DNA from: a virus | Virus record (IMG/VR): IMGVR_UViG_3300043399_000587 | Coordinates: 60,790 to 124,789 of that record | DNA: 64,000 nt | Direction: 5' to 3' (one strand) | Shown here: positions 56,822 to 63,945 of the stretch, one piece after another | Layout: each line of letters opens with the position of its first letter | Position numbering within the stretch: position 1 is the first letter of the stretch | Notes under the pieces: model-generated | The model's database searches: none | What the model saw: the letters and a program-made list of their open reading frames with translations, nothing else | What the model was told of the DNA's origin: nothing | Translations under genes and position numbers: made by a program

Positions 56822-57127
56822 ATGAGTTACAAAGAATATACTGTTAGGGTCTATGAGGGCGGGACTAAAGCGTGGTACGTCAATGATGAACTTCATCGAG
56901 AAGATGGACCTGCCATCGAGGGTGCAATTGGAAACGAATGGCACATCAACGGCAAGCTTCATCGTGAAGATGGGCCTGCTATTGAATGGCATAATGGGTA
57001 CAAAGAGTGGCACATCAATGGTCAAAAAATGACGGAACAAGAATTCCATAGTCGTAAAAAGTGGAATTCATATAGTGACATAACTGTTACGATTGATGGC
57101 GCCAAGTATAAACTCAAGGCTCTATAA
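56822..57127 (+). CDS. MORN-like 'HREDGPA' repeat protein (101 aa)
   Basis: Two and a half ~23-residue repeats: 'AWYVNDELHREDGPAIEG', 'EWHINGKLHREDGPAIEW', 'EWHINGQKMTEQEF'. These tandem HRxDGPA units form a beta-solenoid-like surface and occur in phage and amoebal-virus proteins; binding partner unknown. RBS AAAGGA. Overlaps family B by one base. Confidence 0.75.
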   Translation: MSYKEYTVRVYEGGTKAWYVNDELHREDGPAIEGAIGNEWHINGKLHREDGPAIEWHNGYKEWHINGQKMTEQEFHSRKKWNSYSDITVTIDGAKYKLKAL

Positions 57128-57423
57128 TGATTCATCTAGCACTCAACATCACAAATCCGTGGTCAAAACAAAATCTCAGTAGCGTAAAGTTTTGGCATGG
57201 CCCTACACCTTGGAAGAACAAGTTTTGGGAACTTGATCTGACACGATCTAGGACTATTGTTTCTGCCAATCTTGTTGTGAGTCATCGGCAGAGTCATTCA
57301 GGGTTTGAAGTTATGCTGGGACTATTTGGTTATGACCTAATGTTTACAATCTACGATCAACGACATTGGGATTACGATATCAATGATTGGGAAAAATCTG
57401 ATGACAAAGAAAATCTTCTATGA
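57127..57423 (+). CDS. Phage protein family B, copy 2
   Basis: 98 aa paralogue of 45098: 'NPWSKQNLSSVKFWHGPTPWKNKFWELDL' and 'GFEVMLGLFGYDLMFTIYDQRHWD'. The shared W-H-G-x-T-P and Y-D-x-R-H-W motifs mark the family. Followed at once by family A copy 2, the reverse of the order at 44.2-45.4 kb. Confidence 0.7.
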   Translation: MIHLALNITNPWSKQNLSSVKFWHGPTPWKNKFWELDLTRSRTIVSANLVVSHRQSHSGFEVMLGLFGYDLMFTIYDQRHWDYDINDWEKSDDKENLL

Positions 57424-57856
57424 AAAAGTTGGAAGAAAATATGTCCCTGTAAAAGAATACGATGATGAACTAGTCCATGCCCTGCCAAAAGGCAATCATC
57501 TAATCATGTGCTATCCAGGCGGACGTAGTACACGGTATAATATTGACCCAGATTATGCTGCATTGATTGCCGCTAGTCGTGTAGCACAGGATGTCATGGC
57601 ACAAGCACTAGTAAAAGCAAGTGAAATGCGTCCCAAGAAAAAATCACTTACACCTGAACAAAAACAAGCCTGGGATAATTTGAAAGTGGCATTTGGTGAC
57701 GATATGTATACTCTACACATTGACAGTGCCCACGATGTTGCTCAAGCGGGTCTGGATGCTTTACAAAAAACTGCTAAGGAGTTATACTCCACTAATCCCA
57801 GTGTTCAAGCAGCATTGGATCATTTGTATTTGCTAACTAAACTAACAAAGGATTGA
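57401..57856 (+). CDS. Phage protein family A, copy 2
   Basis: 151 aa from ATG 57401, overlapping family B by 23 bp. 'KKIFYEKVGRKYVPVKEYD', 'LIMCYPGGRSTRYNIDPDYAALIAASRVAQD', closely paralogous to the gene at 44221. Divergence is spread evenly, so the duplication is old. Function unknown. Confidence 0.7.
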   Translation: MTKKIFYEKVGRKYVPVKEYDDELVHALPKGNHLIMCYPGGRSTRYNIDPDYAALIAASRVAQDVMAQALVKASEMRPKKKSLTPEQKQAWDNLKVAFGDDMYTLHIDSAHDVAQAGLDALQKTAKELYSTNPSVQAALDHLYLLTKLTKD

Positions 57857-57858
57857 AC

Positions 57859-58392
57859 ATGATTACTCTAAAAGAATGGATGGAAGTTGTTGATTACCGT
57901 ATCACTGAAGGTGATCAATATTACAGTGAAGTTTTTGGCAATGATGCCAGTTGCTATTGTCTTAGTGCTTGGAATGGCGATCATGATGGTTATAGTTTCA
58001 ACATTGTGTTTGACACTGATACACAAGTAATATACACTGTTGAAGCATGTGACTACAAGAATAATAGGGCATATCGTCTGATCAATCCAGATTTCGTTGA
58101 CGCATACAAGAAGAATTCTGATGAACGTGATAACGTCGCATGGGATAGTGTAAACTTCATTGATCTTGACGTTGATGATGATTGGATTCAAAAGGCTCTT
58201 GCTATCAAAGAAGGAAAGCCTTATGATACTCGTGTATCAATTCCAATTGAACTAGACGATAGTGAAATGTTTAAGTTGATGACAATAGCACATGAACGTG
58301 ACATTACGCTAAATCAATTAGTGGCAGAAATTCTTTGGGAACGAATCAACAATTCGGATCAGATCAAAAAGCATGATGAATCAAAACTTTGA
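57859..58392 (+). CDS. Hypothetical protein with C-terminal RHH-like motif (177 aa)
   Basis: Start ATG 57859. The N-terminal ~120 residues are acidic and alpha/beta. The C-terminal 'RVSIPIELDDSEMFKLMTIAHERDITLNQLVAEILWERINN' resembles a strand followed by a helix pair of ribbon-helix-helix DNA-binding proteins. It could be a transcriptional regulator; weak evidence. Confidence 0.6.
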   Translation: MITLKEWMEVVDYRITEGDQYYSEVFGNDASCYCLSAWNGDHDGYSFNIVFDTDTQVIYTVEACDYKNNRAYRLINPDFVDAYKKNSDERDNVAWDSVNFIDLDVDDDWIQKALAIKEGKPYDTRVSIPIELDDSEMFKLMTIAHERDITLNQLVAEILWERINNSDQIKKHDESKL

Positions 58393-58549
58393 AAAATTAC
58401 TATCATCAGTACCAACTGATGTTAGCGGTAAGTGGGTCAGTGTAGAAAATGCTAGGAAACTGATATTGCTGACTATCGAACAATGTTGTGATTGTATTCG
58501 TGCGGTTGATGCAATGGATATCAAAGATCATTTTGGTATCAAAGATTAA
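58376..58549 (+). CDS. Small early protein related to the 'MNER' family end (57 aa)
   Basis: MNQNFEKLLSSVPTDVSGKWVSVENARKLILLTIEQCCDCIRAVDAMDIKDHFGIKD. The 'HFGI' C-terminus and the central helix recall the MNER family, but the start is divergent. Closest in layout to the interrupted copy at 63465. Overlaps the previous gene by 17 bp. Confidence 0.55.
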   Translation: MNQNFEKLLSSVPTDVSGKWVSVENARKLILLTIEQCCDCIRAVDAMDIKDHFGIKD

Positions 58550-58563
58550 TAGGAAAGATTATC

Positions 58564-59256
58564 ATGTCATCAATTGATACACTTGAACACGCACATGTAG
58601 CCAAATTTTTCGGATTGCCCATCTATTGGGTTCTAGAGGAAAAACCGCTAGATTATCTTACTGATTGGGATGAAGATACTGGTGAAGTAATCAATCAATA
58701 CTACCTTAGTATTGGAGGAGGTAGCGGTGAACACCCTGCTCTAATCATCAACAATGATGCGGTGGTTTTCAATCTCACCCGCAAATTTATTGACATCGAG
58801 GATGTAGCTGCTGATTCTTACGATCATGAGCTAATTTCTTTTAGCGATAAGCTTTGGGATCTATGCTATAAGGGCGATAGCTATCTTCATTTTCATCTAC
58901 GGAAATGGTGTATCAATCAAAACGGGTGGCCGCTAGAAACTTTTATTAGAGTGAATAAACAGTTTGATGATGATTCGGAAGTTTCACTAGTAGACAAAAT
59001 TTGTCATGCTATTGCACTGTTTATCATCTATGAAATGCCACTTGAAGCATGTCTTAAAGATCAAAGAATTATTGAATTGGCAAAAATGATTCGGTCCAAC
59101 CGTTGGGAAAAAGCCTTGCCCGGTGAAGTTGTAAAATACATGTCAGCAGTCAGTGGCTTGTTGGAATGTGAAAAAATGGGTAAGGTCATTCGTAACGGCC
59201 AAGCAGTTTGGGGTTATTCTTTGAACGATTGGCGTAAAGAGTTTCAGAAATCTTGA
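58564..59256 (+). CDS. Hypothetical early protein (230 aa)
   Basis: 'MSSIDTLEHAHVAKFFGLPIYWVLEEKPLDYLTDWDEDTGEVINQYYLSIGGGSGEHPALIINN', then a helical half. No family recognised; one of the largest unknowns in the early region. Its TGA stop is inside the -35 box of the promoter at 59253. Confidence 0.65.
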   Translation: MSSIDTLEHAHVAKFFGLPIYWVLEEKPLDYLTDWDEDTGEVINQYYLSIGGGSGEHPALIINNDAVVFNLTRKFIDIEDVAADSYDHELISFSDKLWDLCYKGDSYLHFHLRKWCINQNGWPLETFIRVNKQFDDDSEVSLVDKICHAIALFIIYEMPLEACLKDQRIIELAKMIRSNRWEKALPGEVVKYMSAVSGLLECEKMGKVIRNGQAVWGYSLNDWRKEFQKS

Positions 59257-59281
59257 CAATAAATCAGTCTAGTGCTATACT
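59253..59281 (+). promoter_or_regulatory. Early sigma-70 promoter
   Basis: TTGACA (59253-59258) overlapping the upstream stop codon, 17-bp spacer, TATACT (59276-59281), then GCATTTCTAGTGG. Last promoter of the array; the genes to the window end appear to depend on it. Confidence 0.85.
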
Positions 59282-59311
59282 GCATTTCTAGTGGACAGTA
59301 AGGAAAAGATC

Positions 59312-59515
59312 ATGATTCATTTTCTAAACATCACAATCCAAAACAAGAGCGGCAATGATTTTCGTGCTTTTCTTGCGTGGGCTGACAGTGAAACCATGAG
59401 TCTCTATGAGATTCGTGGTTACGGTGATACCCCGGGTAAGGCAGCAGATGATGCCTATACCAGATATATGGAAGATCGTGAATTTTTCTCAAATTATCAA
59501 GGTATTTGGGAGTAA
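59312..59515 (+). CDS. Small early protein (67 aa)
   Basis: Start 59312 (MIHFLNITIQNKSGNDFRAFLAWADSETMSLYEIRGYGDTPGKAADDAYTRYMEDREFF...). The 'G-D-T-P-x-x-A-A-D-D-A-Y' pattern is typical of small phage proteins. Function unknown. Confidence 0.65.
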   Translation: MIHFLNITIQNKSGNDFRAFLAWADSETMSLYEIRGYGDTPGKAADDAYTRYMEDREFFSNYQGIWE

Positions 59516-59518
59516 ATT

Positions 59519-59848
59519 ATGAACGAAACTGATCGTGAGTTGCTACAGTTCGCCGCGAAGGCGGCTGGAATGGATTATCTGATTTGGGCTCCAGGAGCCG
59601 CACCGTGCGTGCCCAGAGAACACCGAATTGGTGACCGAATTTGCTGGCATCCCCTCACCGACGACGGCGATGCGCTGAGGCTGGCGGTGAAGTTGGGGCT
59701 CAAAGTCAATCTGTGCGTAACACAACAGGCAACGCAAGTTGGTGGGGTAGGCACATACGTTGAAATCAACTTTGACGCCGACCCCTACGCCGCTACCCGT
59801 CGAGCAATAGTGCGTGCTGCGGCCGAAATTGGAAGGAATATGAAATGA
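59519..59848 (+). CDS. Phage/prophage protein with 'W-P-L-x-D-D-G-D-A-L-R-L-A-V-K-L'
   Basis: 109 aa. 'RICWHPLTDDGDALRLAVKLGLKVNL' and 'AATRRAIVRAAAEIGRNMK'. This family is frequent in prophages and phages of betaproteobacteria; its function is not known. GC-rich codons compared with flanking genes suggest later arrival. ATGA overlap with the next gene. Confidence 0.7.
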   Translation: MNETDRELLQFAAKAAGMDYLIWAPGAAPCVPREHRIGDRICWHPLTDDGDALRLAVKLGLKVNLCVTQQATQVGGVGTYVEINFDADPYAATRRAIVRAAAEIGRNMK

Positions 59849-60021
59849 ACGAACGAATTCGCCAGATTGCTGAACAAGTATATGGATCAGCAGCAACAGA
59901 ACAAGAAATAAAATTCGCTGAGGCCATTGTGCGAGAATGTGCTAACTTTATTTCTAAACGAGCATCAATTGGCCAATCCCTATTAGGTGAATTATTAAAA
60001 GAACATTTCGAAGTTAAATAA
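59845..60021 (+). CDS. 'MNER' family protein (58 aa)
   Basis: MNERIRQIAEQVYGSAATEQEIKFAEAIVRECANFISKRA...EHFEVK. Canonical short copy: FAEAIVRECA core and HFEV end. Overlaps both neighbours. Confidence 0.7.
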   Translation: MNERIRQIAEQVYGSAATEQEIKFAEAIVRECANFISKRASIGQSLLGELLKEHFEVK

Positions 60022-60335
60022 TGAGATTAATGTTAGGCACCAATAATGAACCATTACTTTTGATCAACATTCATCAAGAATATTCATCAACACATTTTGA
60101 TTTTTGGGTAGTAAACGGTGCCTGGGAAGGAACGTTTTATAACGGGTACATTACTGTTCATCATCCCTATAATCCATGGTCTGATCTTGACAAGATGGAA
60201 ATCCTGTGCGACAATCAAGATAGATTGCGGGGTAACTATCAAGATGTTTTTGAGCACTTTCACGATGTCAACTATGTTGCTCCAAAGGAAAAAGTTGTTC
60301 GGACAACCTGGGATGATGACGATATTCCATTTTAA
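60021..60335 (+). CDS. Small protein ending in an SSB-like acidic tip (DDDIPF)
   Basis: 104 aa. No OB fold recognised; N-terminal beta-like 'LLINIHQEYSSTHFDFWVV', then 'NPWSDLDKMEIL'. The last residues, TTWDDDDIPF, match the C-terminal tip of bacterial SSB (E. coli ends DDDIPF), the docking peptide for RecQ, PriA, ExoI, RecO, UDG and HolC. The free C-terminus is exactly at the stop codon, as the interaction requires. Candidate decoy or recruiter of host SSB partners. Confidence 0.6.
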   Translation: MRLMLGTNNEPLLLINIHQEYSSTHFDFWVVNGAWEGTFYNGYITVHHPYNPWSDLDKMEILCDNQDRLRGNYQDVFEHFHDVNYVAPKEKVVRTTWDDDDIPF

Positions 60336-60347
60336 AAGGGTAAAATG

Positions 60348-60575
60348 ATGAACGAACGAATCAAAGAACTTGCTGTACAGGCTAAGTTTATGGCTGAGGA
60401 AGATATCAATCGACAGATATCATACAATACTGAACTCAAGGCATTTGCTGAAAAGTTCGCCAAGTTGATTGTGCGGGAATGTGCTCAGTTTGTTGAAGAT
60501 AAATTTGATTTTATCGGTGATGAAATCATTGTAAAAGAAAAGATGCTAGCACATTTCGGAGTTGAAAATGACTGA
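60348..60575 (+). CDS. 'MNER' family protein (75 aa)
   Basis: MNERIKELAVQAKFM...'LKAFAEKFAKLIVRECAQFVEDKFDF'...'HFGVEND'. An ATG three bases earlier is also possible. Full-length typical copy. Confidence 0.7.
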   Translation: MNERIKELAVQAKFMAEEDINRQISYNTELKAFAEKFAKLIVRECAQFVEDKFDFIGDEIIVKEKMLAHFGVEND

Positions 60576-60744
60576 ACGAGAAGAAATCAGCATCTACTAT
60601 GATGGGGTCAAAGAAGGACTTTGGAAGTATGCTTGGTGGAAGGATGGTGTTCAATACGTAGGTAACATGGGCACTACCCTTAAGGAAGCTATTGCTAAAG
60701 TTGATGAAGAAAAAAAGAAAATGCTTAAGGGAGCATTTGAATGA
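60568..60744 (+). CDS. Small phage protein (58 aa)
   Basis: 'ISIYYDGVKEGLWKYAWWKDGVQYVGNMGTTLKEAIAKVDEEKKKM', a pattern (D-G-V-x-E-G-L-x-x-x-A-W-W-K-D-G) common to small proteins in T4-like phages. Function unknown. Overlaps both neighbours. Confidence 0.65.
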   Translation: MTEREEISIYYDGVKEGLWKYAWWKDGVQYVGNMGTTLKEAIAKVDEEKKKMLKGAFE

Positions 60745-60977
60745 TGGATCATCAATATCTATATGTACCGGATATGGCTTATGGAAAAGAGCGCAGGAAG
60801 TTCATCAAAGATTGGTTTACAGCACATCCAAACGGCATGTATGCTGTCAATTGCAAATATCGTCCTCAACTGAAAGATGATCCCGATTTGAAAAAACTAA
60901 TCCGTATTGGTTTTTTGAAGATAGTAAGAGAACATACATATGCGAAACACGCACGAACTTATTTGGTGAAAGCATGA
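60741..60977 (+). CDS. Hypothetical protein (78 aa)
   Basis: 'YVPDMAYGKERRKFIKDWFTAHPNGMYAVNCKYRPQLKDDPDLKKLIRIGFLKIVREHTYAKHARTYLVKA'. Basic, winged-helix-like spacing ('GFLKIVREHTYAKHARTYLV') could suggest nucleic-acid binding. ATGA overlaps. Confidence 0.6.
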   Translation: MMDHQYLYVPDMAYGKERRKFIKDWFTAHPNGMYAVNCKYRPQLKDDPDLKKLIRIGFLKIVREHTYAKHARTYLVKA

Positions 60978-61213
60978 ACGAACGAATTCATAAACTTGCG
61001 GAACAGGCTAACTTATATGCCCGTTCAGATAACTCTAGCATGATATTTGAGAATTTTCAGAAACGTTATACAGAAAAGCTCGTTGAGTTGGTCGTACAAG
61101 ATTGTGTGGCAGAGATTGCTCTAATGGGTGTGACAAATTTTGAAAACGAAGACATTTCCTGGGCATGTGGTGTTATAATCGACGGCATCAAGAAAAAATT
61201 TGGAGATGAATAA
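60974..61213 (+). CDS. 'MNER' family protein (79 aa)
   Basis: MNERIHKLAEQANLYARSDNSS...'YTEKLVELVVQDCVAEIAL'...'GIKKKFGDE'. Divergent copy in which REC is replaced by QDC. Confidence 0.7.
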   Translation: MNERIHKLAEQANLYARSDNSSMIFENFQKRYTEKLVELVVQDCVAEIALMGVTNFENEDISWACGVIIDGIKKKFGDE

Positions 61214-61392
61214 TGAACAAAGTTTTTGTTGTCTATTACGAGGTGTATTATCCATACGATACATGTAACTGCGAACGACTTAGGATTGAATGTGTTGTTG
61301 ACTCTGTTGAAAAAGCCCGTGCTAAGATTGATGTTTTGAATAAACGAGTCGGCGTATCTTATGCTGATTATGAACTATTTGATGTAGAATGA
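61213..61392 (+). CDS. Small early protein (59 aa)
   Basis: MNKVFVVYYEVYYPYDTCNCERLRIECVVDSVEKARAKIDVLNKRVGVSYADYELFDVE. Beta-alpha-beta; similar 'V-Y-Y-E-x...F-D-V' proteins are common in phages. One-base and 4-base overlaps with neighbours. Confidence 0.6.
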   Translation: MNKVFVVYYEVYYPYDTCNCERLRIECVVDSVEKARAKIDVLNKRVGVSYADYELFDVE

Positions 61393-61658
61393 TGAACGAT
61401 CCATATACCCACAAACCAGAACACATTATTCAAGTCTTCAATGACATTGACAGTGGGAAATATCCTAACGTTACGTTTAGCCATGCCAATGTGGCGATGA
61501 TCCCTAAGGATGTTTACTATCAAATGTGTTATGAATTGGATGAACTACGCAAAGCCTCTCTGATGGCTTTGAAATCGTTAGAAGAGGGTTCTAACACCAC
61601 AGAAGCGATTGCTGCCCTACGTTGGGCTCTTTACGAGGAGGATGAGAATGAAATTTAG
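61392..61658 (+). CDS. Hypothetical protein (88 aa)
   Basis: 'VFNDIDSGKYPNVTFSHANVAMIPKDVYYQMCYELDELRKASLMALKSLEEGSNTTEAIAALRWAL'. Helical C-terminus. ATG at 61389 is an equal alternative start. Confidence 0.6.
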   Translation: MNDPYTHKPEHIIQVFNDIDSGKYPNVTFSHANVAMIPKDVYYQMCYELDELRKASLMALKSLEEGSNTTEAIAALRWALYEEDENEI

Positions 61659-61989
61659 TGAACTTAAACGACTAGTTGATCTATACTACCGTGACAGTCG
61701 TGATGATGACGAAGTAGTGATCAAAATTAAACTACCATACTCTACTGTTGGCGGATCACCATTCGTTAAAGTAAAAAACGTTTATCCGGGGTTTGACTGG
61801 GATCAAGGTAAATTCTTCGTTATTCCAGAAGAAGATGTTACGCCCAGTGATCGTGACTTCGCCAAGCAGATGCGGGAGATGCAGGAACGTGCTGGTTGGG
61901 CAGACTATGAGAATCGTAATCTCAAGGCTGAAATTAGACAATTGAAGAAGAAGTTGAAGGCAGAAGATGAACCAAAAAAACCAGAATGA
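61648..61989 (+). CDS. Hypothetical protein (113 aa)
   Basis: Start 61648, 6 bases after GAGGAGG. 'MKFSELKRLVDLYYRDSRDDDEVVIKIKLPYSTVGGSPFVKVKNVYPGFDWDQGKFFVIPEEDV' is a common phage pattern; the rest is a charged coiled coil (~75-113). Function unknown. Confidence 0.65.
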   Translation: MKFSELKRLVDLYYRDSRDDDEVVIKIKLPYSTVGGSPFVKVKNVYPGFDWDQGKFFVIPEEDVTPSDRDFAKQMREMQERAGWADYENRNLKAEIRQLKKKLKAEDEPKKPE

Positions 61990-62158
61990 TGGATGGAAAT
62001 TCCATGAGCCTCCTAAACCAAATTGGAAGATAAGTTTTCGTGAAATTCCAGATGCTTATGCCACGTATATTTGTATCTACGTTGAAAAACCACCCAATCG
62101 CTTTCAACGTTGGATGATTAAAAAAGTCTTGGGCATTCATTGGTCTCCTGTAGAATGA
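61967..62158 (+). CDS. Small hypothetical protein (63 aa)
   Basis: 'FHEPPKPNWKISFREIPDAYATYICIYVEKPPNRFQRWMIKKVLGIHWSPVE'. The final basic helix 'RFQRWMIKKVLGIHW' is typical of small T4-like phage proteins. Overlaps both neighbours. Confidence 0.6.
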   Translation: MNQKNQNDGWKFHEPPKPNWKISFREIPDAYATYICIYVEKPPNRFQRWMIKKVLGIHWSPVE

Positions 62159-62349
62159 ACTCACATAACAATCAAAACACTTGCCCGGAGTGCAATTACC
62201 GAATCTATAACCATCGATGCACTAATCCAGATGGATGCAACTACCGTGGCCCTGGGTGGACTACGGAACAACGTAAGAAGGCTTGGGCAATGCACGGCGA
62301 ATGGGACAAGACTGTAGGAGCACAATATGACTACACAGGCAGAGATTGA
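62155..62349 (+). CDS. Small zinc-binding protein (64 aa)
   Basis: Start 62155. 'NTCPECNYRIYNHRCTNPDGCNYRGPGW': four cysteines in CxxC...CxxxxxC spacing, a likely zinc ribbon. No function known. Confidence 0.6.
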   Translation: MNSHNNQNTCPECNYRIYNHRCTNPDGCNYRGPGWTTEQRKKAWAMHGEWDKTVGAQYDYTGRD

Positions 62350-62539
62350 TAAGCAAATTAAGAAACTGTTGGATAAAGGATATTCACATTGTGCAATCGC
62401 TATGGACTGTGGAGGTCCGGTTGGTACAGCAGAATACTATAAAGTTCTCAATGAGTTAGATCCACATCGTACTATAGGTTGCCCACATTGTGGAGAACCT
62501 TGTTTCGGTACTGGTGATTGTAATTGTCGGGATTCATAA
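62327..62539 (+). CDS. Small protein with HTH-like start and zinc ribbon end (70 aa)
   Basis: 'IDKQIKKLLDKGYSHCAIAMDCGGPVGTAEYYKVLNEL' is HTH-like; 'IGCPHCGEPCFGTGDCNCRDS' carries CPxC and C-x-C, a likely zinc site. Overlaps the previous gene by 23 bp. Confidence 0.6.
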   Translation: MTTQAEIDKQIKKLLDKGYSHCAIAMDCGGPVGTAEYYKVLNELDPHRTIGCPHCGEPCFGTGDCNCRDS

Positions 62540-62541
62540 AA

Positions 62542-62895
62542 ATGACTACACACATTAAAGTAAAATGGGAAACTGTATTTAATGCTGCGGTTGACAAGGA
62601 AACCGCACTTGAAAAAGAATTAGTTTCTGTTAAGGAAGAATATATCCAAAACATGATGTCTGAAACAACTGGCATTCTCTTATGGAAGCGAAAGTATACA
62701 AGGGAAGAGGCTGAAAGACACTATGAGAATGACTGGTGTATGCGGATGCAGAAGACTATTTTTAAGAAAAGGATAAAGAGAGCCAAAGCACTACAAAACA
62801 TATCTTACCAAGCGAGCAAAGGTTACGTCGATAACATTGAATATGTTTATCTAAGCATTGATGACAATGAATTTTTGTTTGGAGATCGATCATGA
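62542..62895 (+). CDS. Hypothetical helical protein (117 aa)
   Basis: Start 62542. Lys/Glu-rich helices: 'DKETALEKELVSVKEEYIQNMM', 'YTREEAERHYENDWCMRMQKTIFKKRIKRAKALQNI'. ATGA overlap with the next gene. Not recognised. Confidence 0.6.
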   Translation: MTTHIKVKWETVFNAAVDKETALEKELVSVKEEYIQNMMSETTGILLWKRKYTREEAERHYENDWCMRMQKTIFKKRIKRAKALQNISYQASKGYVDNIEYVYLSIDDNEFLFGDRS

Positions 62896-63164
62896 ACCAA
62901 AAAATTCGTGAACTTGCCGAACAGGCTGGATTCCAATCAATCGTGCGTGGTGATCATATCGTTTTTGATATCAGCACCAAAGAGAATCTGAAAGAGTTCG
63001 CCGAGTTGATTAAGCAGTCAATCTACGATAAGGTCAAAGAGGAACTGATTCCTGATGACATTATTGCTGAAGAACAGGTTCATCATCAGGAATACTTAAA
63101 AGGCTGTAACGCTGGTATTGTAGACGCACTGTGTCACATTAAGCAATTTGGAGTTGAAGAATGA
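62892..63164 (+). CDS. 'MNER' family protein (90 aa)
   Basis: MNQKIRELAEQAGFQSIVRGDHIVFDIST...'LKEFAELIKQSIYDKVKEELI'...'CHIKQFGVEE'. Longest standard copy. Confidence 0.7.
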   Translation: MNQKIRELAEQAGFQSIVRGDHIVFDISTKENLKEFAELIKQSIYDKVKEELIPDDIIAEEQVHHQEYLKGCNAGIVDALCHIKQFGVEE

Positions 63165-63256
63165 ACGAACGATACAATGGAAGATACGGTTGGGGATATC
63201 AACCCCGTCAGAAGTCCCAGAATGAACGATTATTACCACCACCAAGGAAACCATGA
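63161..63256 (+). CDS. Very small basic protein (31 aa)
   Basis: MNERYNGRYGWGYQPRQKSQNERLLPPPRKP, between two MNER copies with ATGA overlaps on both sides. Starts like the family but has no FAEL core; may be a truncated copy or a real micro-protein. Confidence 0.4.
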   Translation: MNERYNGRYGWGYQPRQKSQNERLLPPPRKP

Positions 63257-63468
63257 AGAACGAAAGAATTAAAGAACTTGCTGATCAGGCTGATATTCAA
63301 ATAGAATTTGACGACTACGGAGAAGTTAGACTTTCAATGGCATACGGATCAGCCATTGAAAAGTTCGCCGAGTTAATTGTTCGGGAATGTAGCCGAGTTG
63401 CTAAACTTGAAGTTGGCACAAACAGGGTATGTGTTGCGATTGAAAACCATTTCGGAATCGAACCATGA
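63253..63468 (+). CDS. 'MNER' family protein (71 aa)
   Basis: MKNERIKELADQADIQIEFDDYGEVRLS...'IEKFAELIVRECSRVAKLE'...'NHFGIEP'. Canonical copy. Confidence 0.7.
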   Translation: MKNERIKELADQADIQIEFDDYGEVRLSMAYGSAIEKFAELIVRECSRVAKLEVGTNRVCVAIENHFGIEP

Positions 63469-63689
63469 ACAAACATTTACGTAGGCTAGAAGATCAATGT
63501 TGGGAAGAAAGAATTGTTGATGGTGAACCAATTTGATATTTTGATACTGAACGATATGCTAAACTAATACTACTTGAGGTCACAGATATTCTTTCCACCT
63601 ATCGTTTAAAGGTTGATTTTATTGATGGATTCGAATATAATTGTGTTCACCCTATTCAAGCAATAGAAAAACATTTCGGAGTAAAATGA
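63465..63689 (+). pseudogene. 'MNER'-type gene interrupted by an in-frame TGA
   Basis: The frame reads MNKHLRRLEDQCWEERIVDGEPI, TGA (63534-63536), then 'YFDTERYAKLILLEVTDILSTYRLK...IQAIEKHFGVK'. The downstream part is clearly family (YAKLILLEV, HFGVK), so a single change, such as TGG to TGA, broke it. ATGA overlap with the previous copy is intact. Confidence 0.65.
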
Positions 63690-63690
63690 A

Positions 63691-63933
63691 ATGAAACCCT
63701 GCCCATTCTGCGGTCATGCTGTTGATCTAGATGATCCAGATACCCTATATCCAAATGGTATTGGCTGGAAGGTTAGACCTAACGGATTTCTTTCATATCA
63801 TAACTACAGAGAAGTGCCAGAATCACAGTGGTGTTACAGCATTCATTGCGTAACAACATCGGGTGGATGTGGAGTTGAAATCAGTGGCAATAGTCGTCAA
63901 GAATGTATTGACAAGTGGAATAGAAGGGTATAA
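63691..63933 (+). CDS. Lar-like restriction-alleviation/zinc-ribbon protein
   Basis: 80 aa. 'KPCPFCGHAVDLDD' (CPFCG) at the start, 'CVTTSGGCGVEISGNSRQECIDKWNRRV' at the end: the Lar-family layout (LKPCPFCG...C..CG...S..EA...WNRR). E. coli Rac Lar modulates type I restriction; most phage relatives are untested. Alternatively a generic phage zinc ribbon. Confidence 0.7.
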   Translation: MKPCPFCGHAVDLDDPDTLYPNGIGWKVRPNGFLSYHNYREVPESQWCYSIHCVTTSGGCGVEISGNSRQECIDKWNRRV

Positions 63934-63945
63934 TTTGGGGGCTAA

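Noticed and set aside
63465-63689. Use of TGA as tryptophan throughout the genome
   Set aside because: Many genes in the window end properly at TGA, with overlaps that depend on it.
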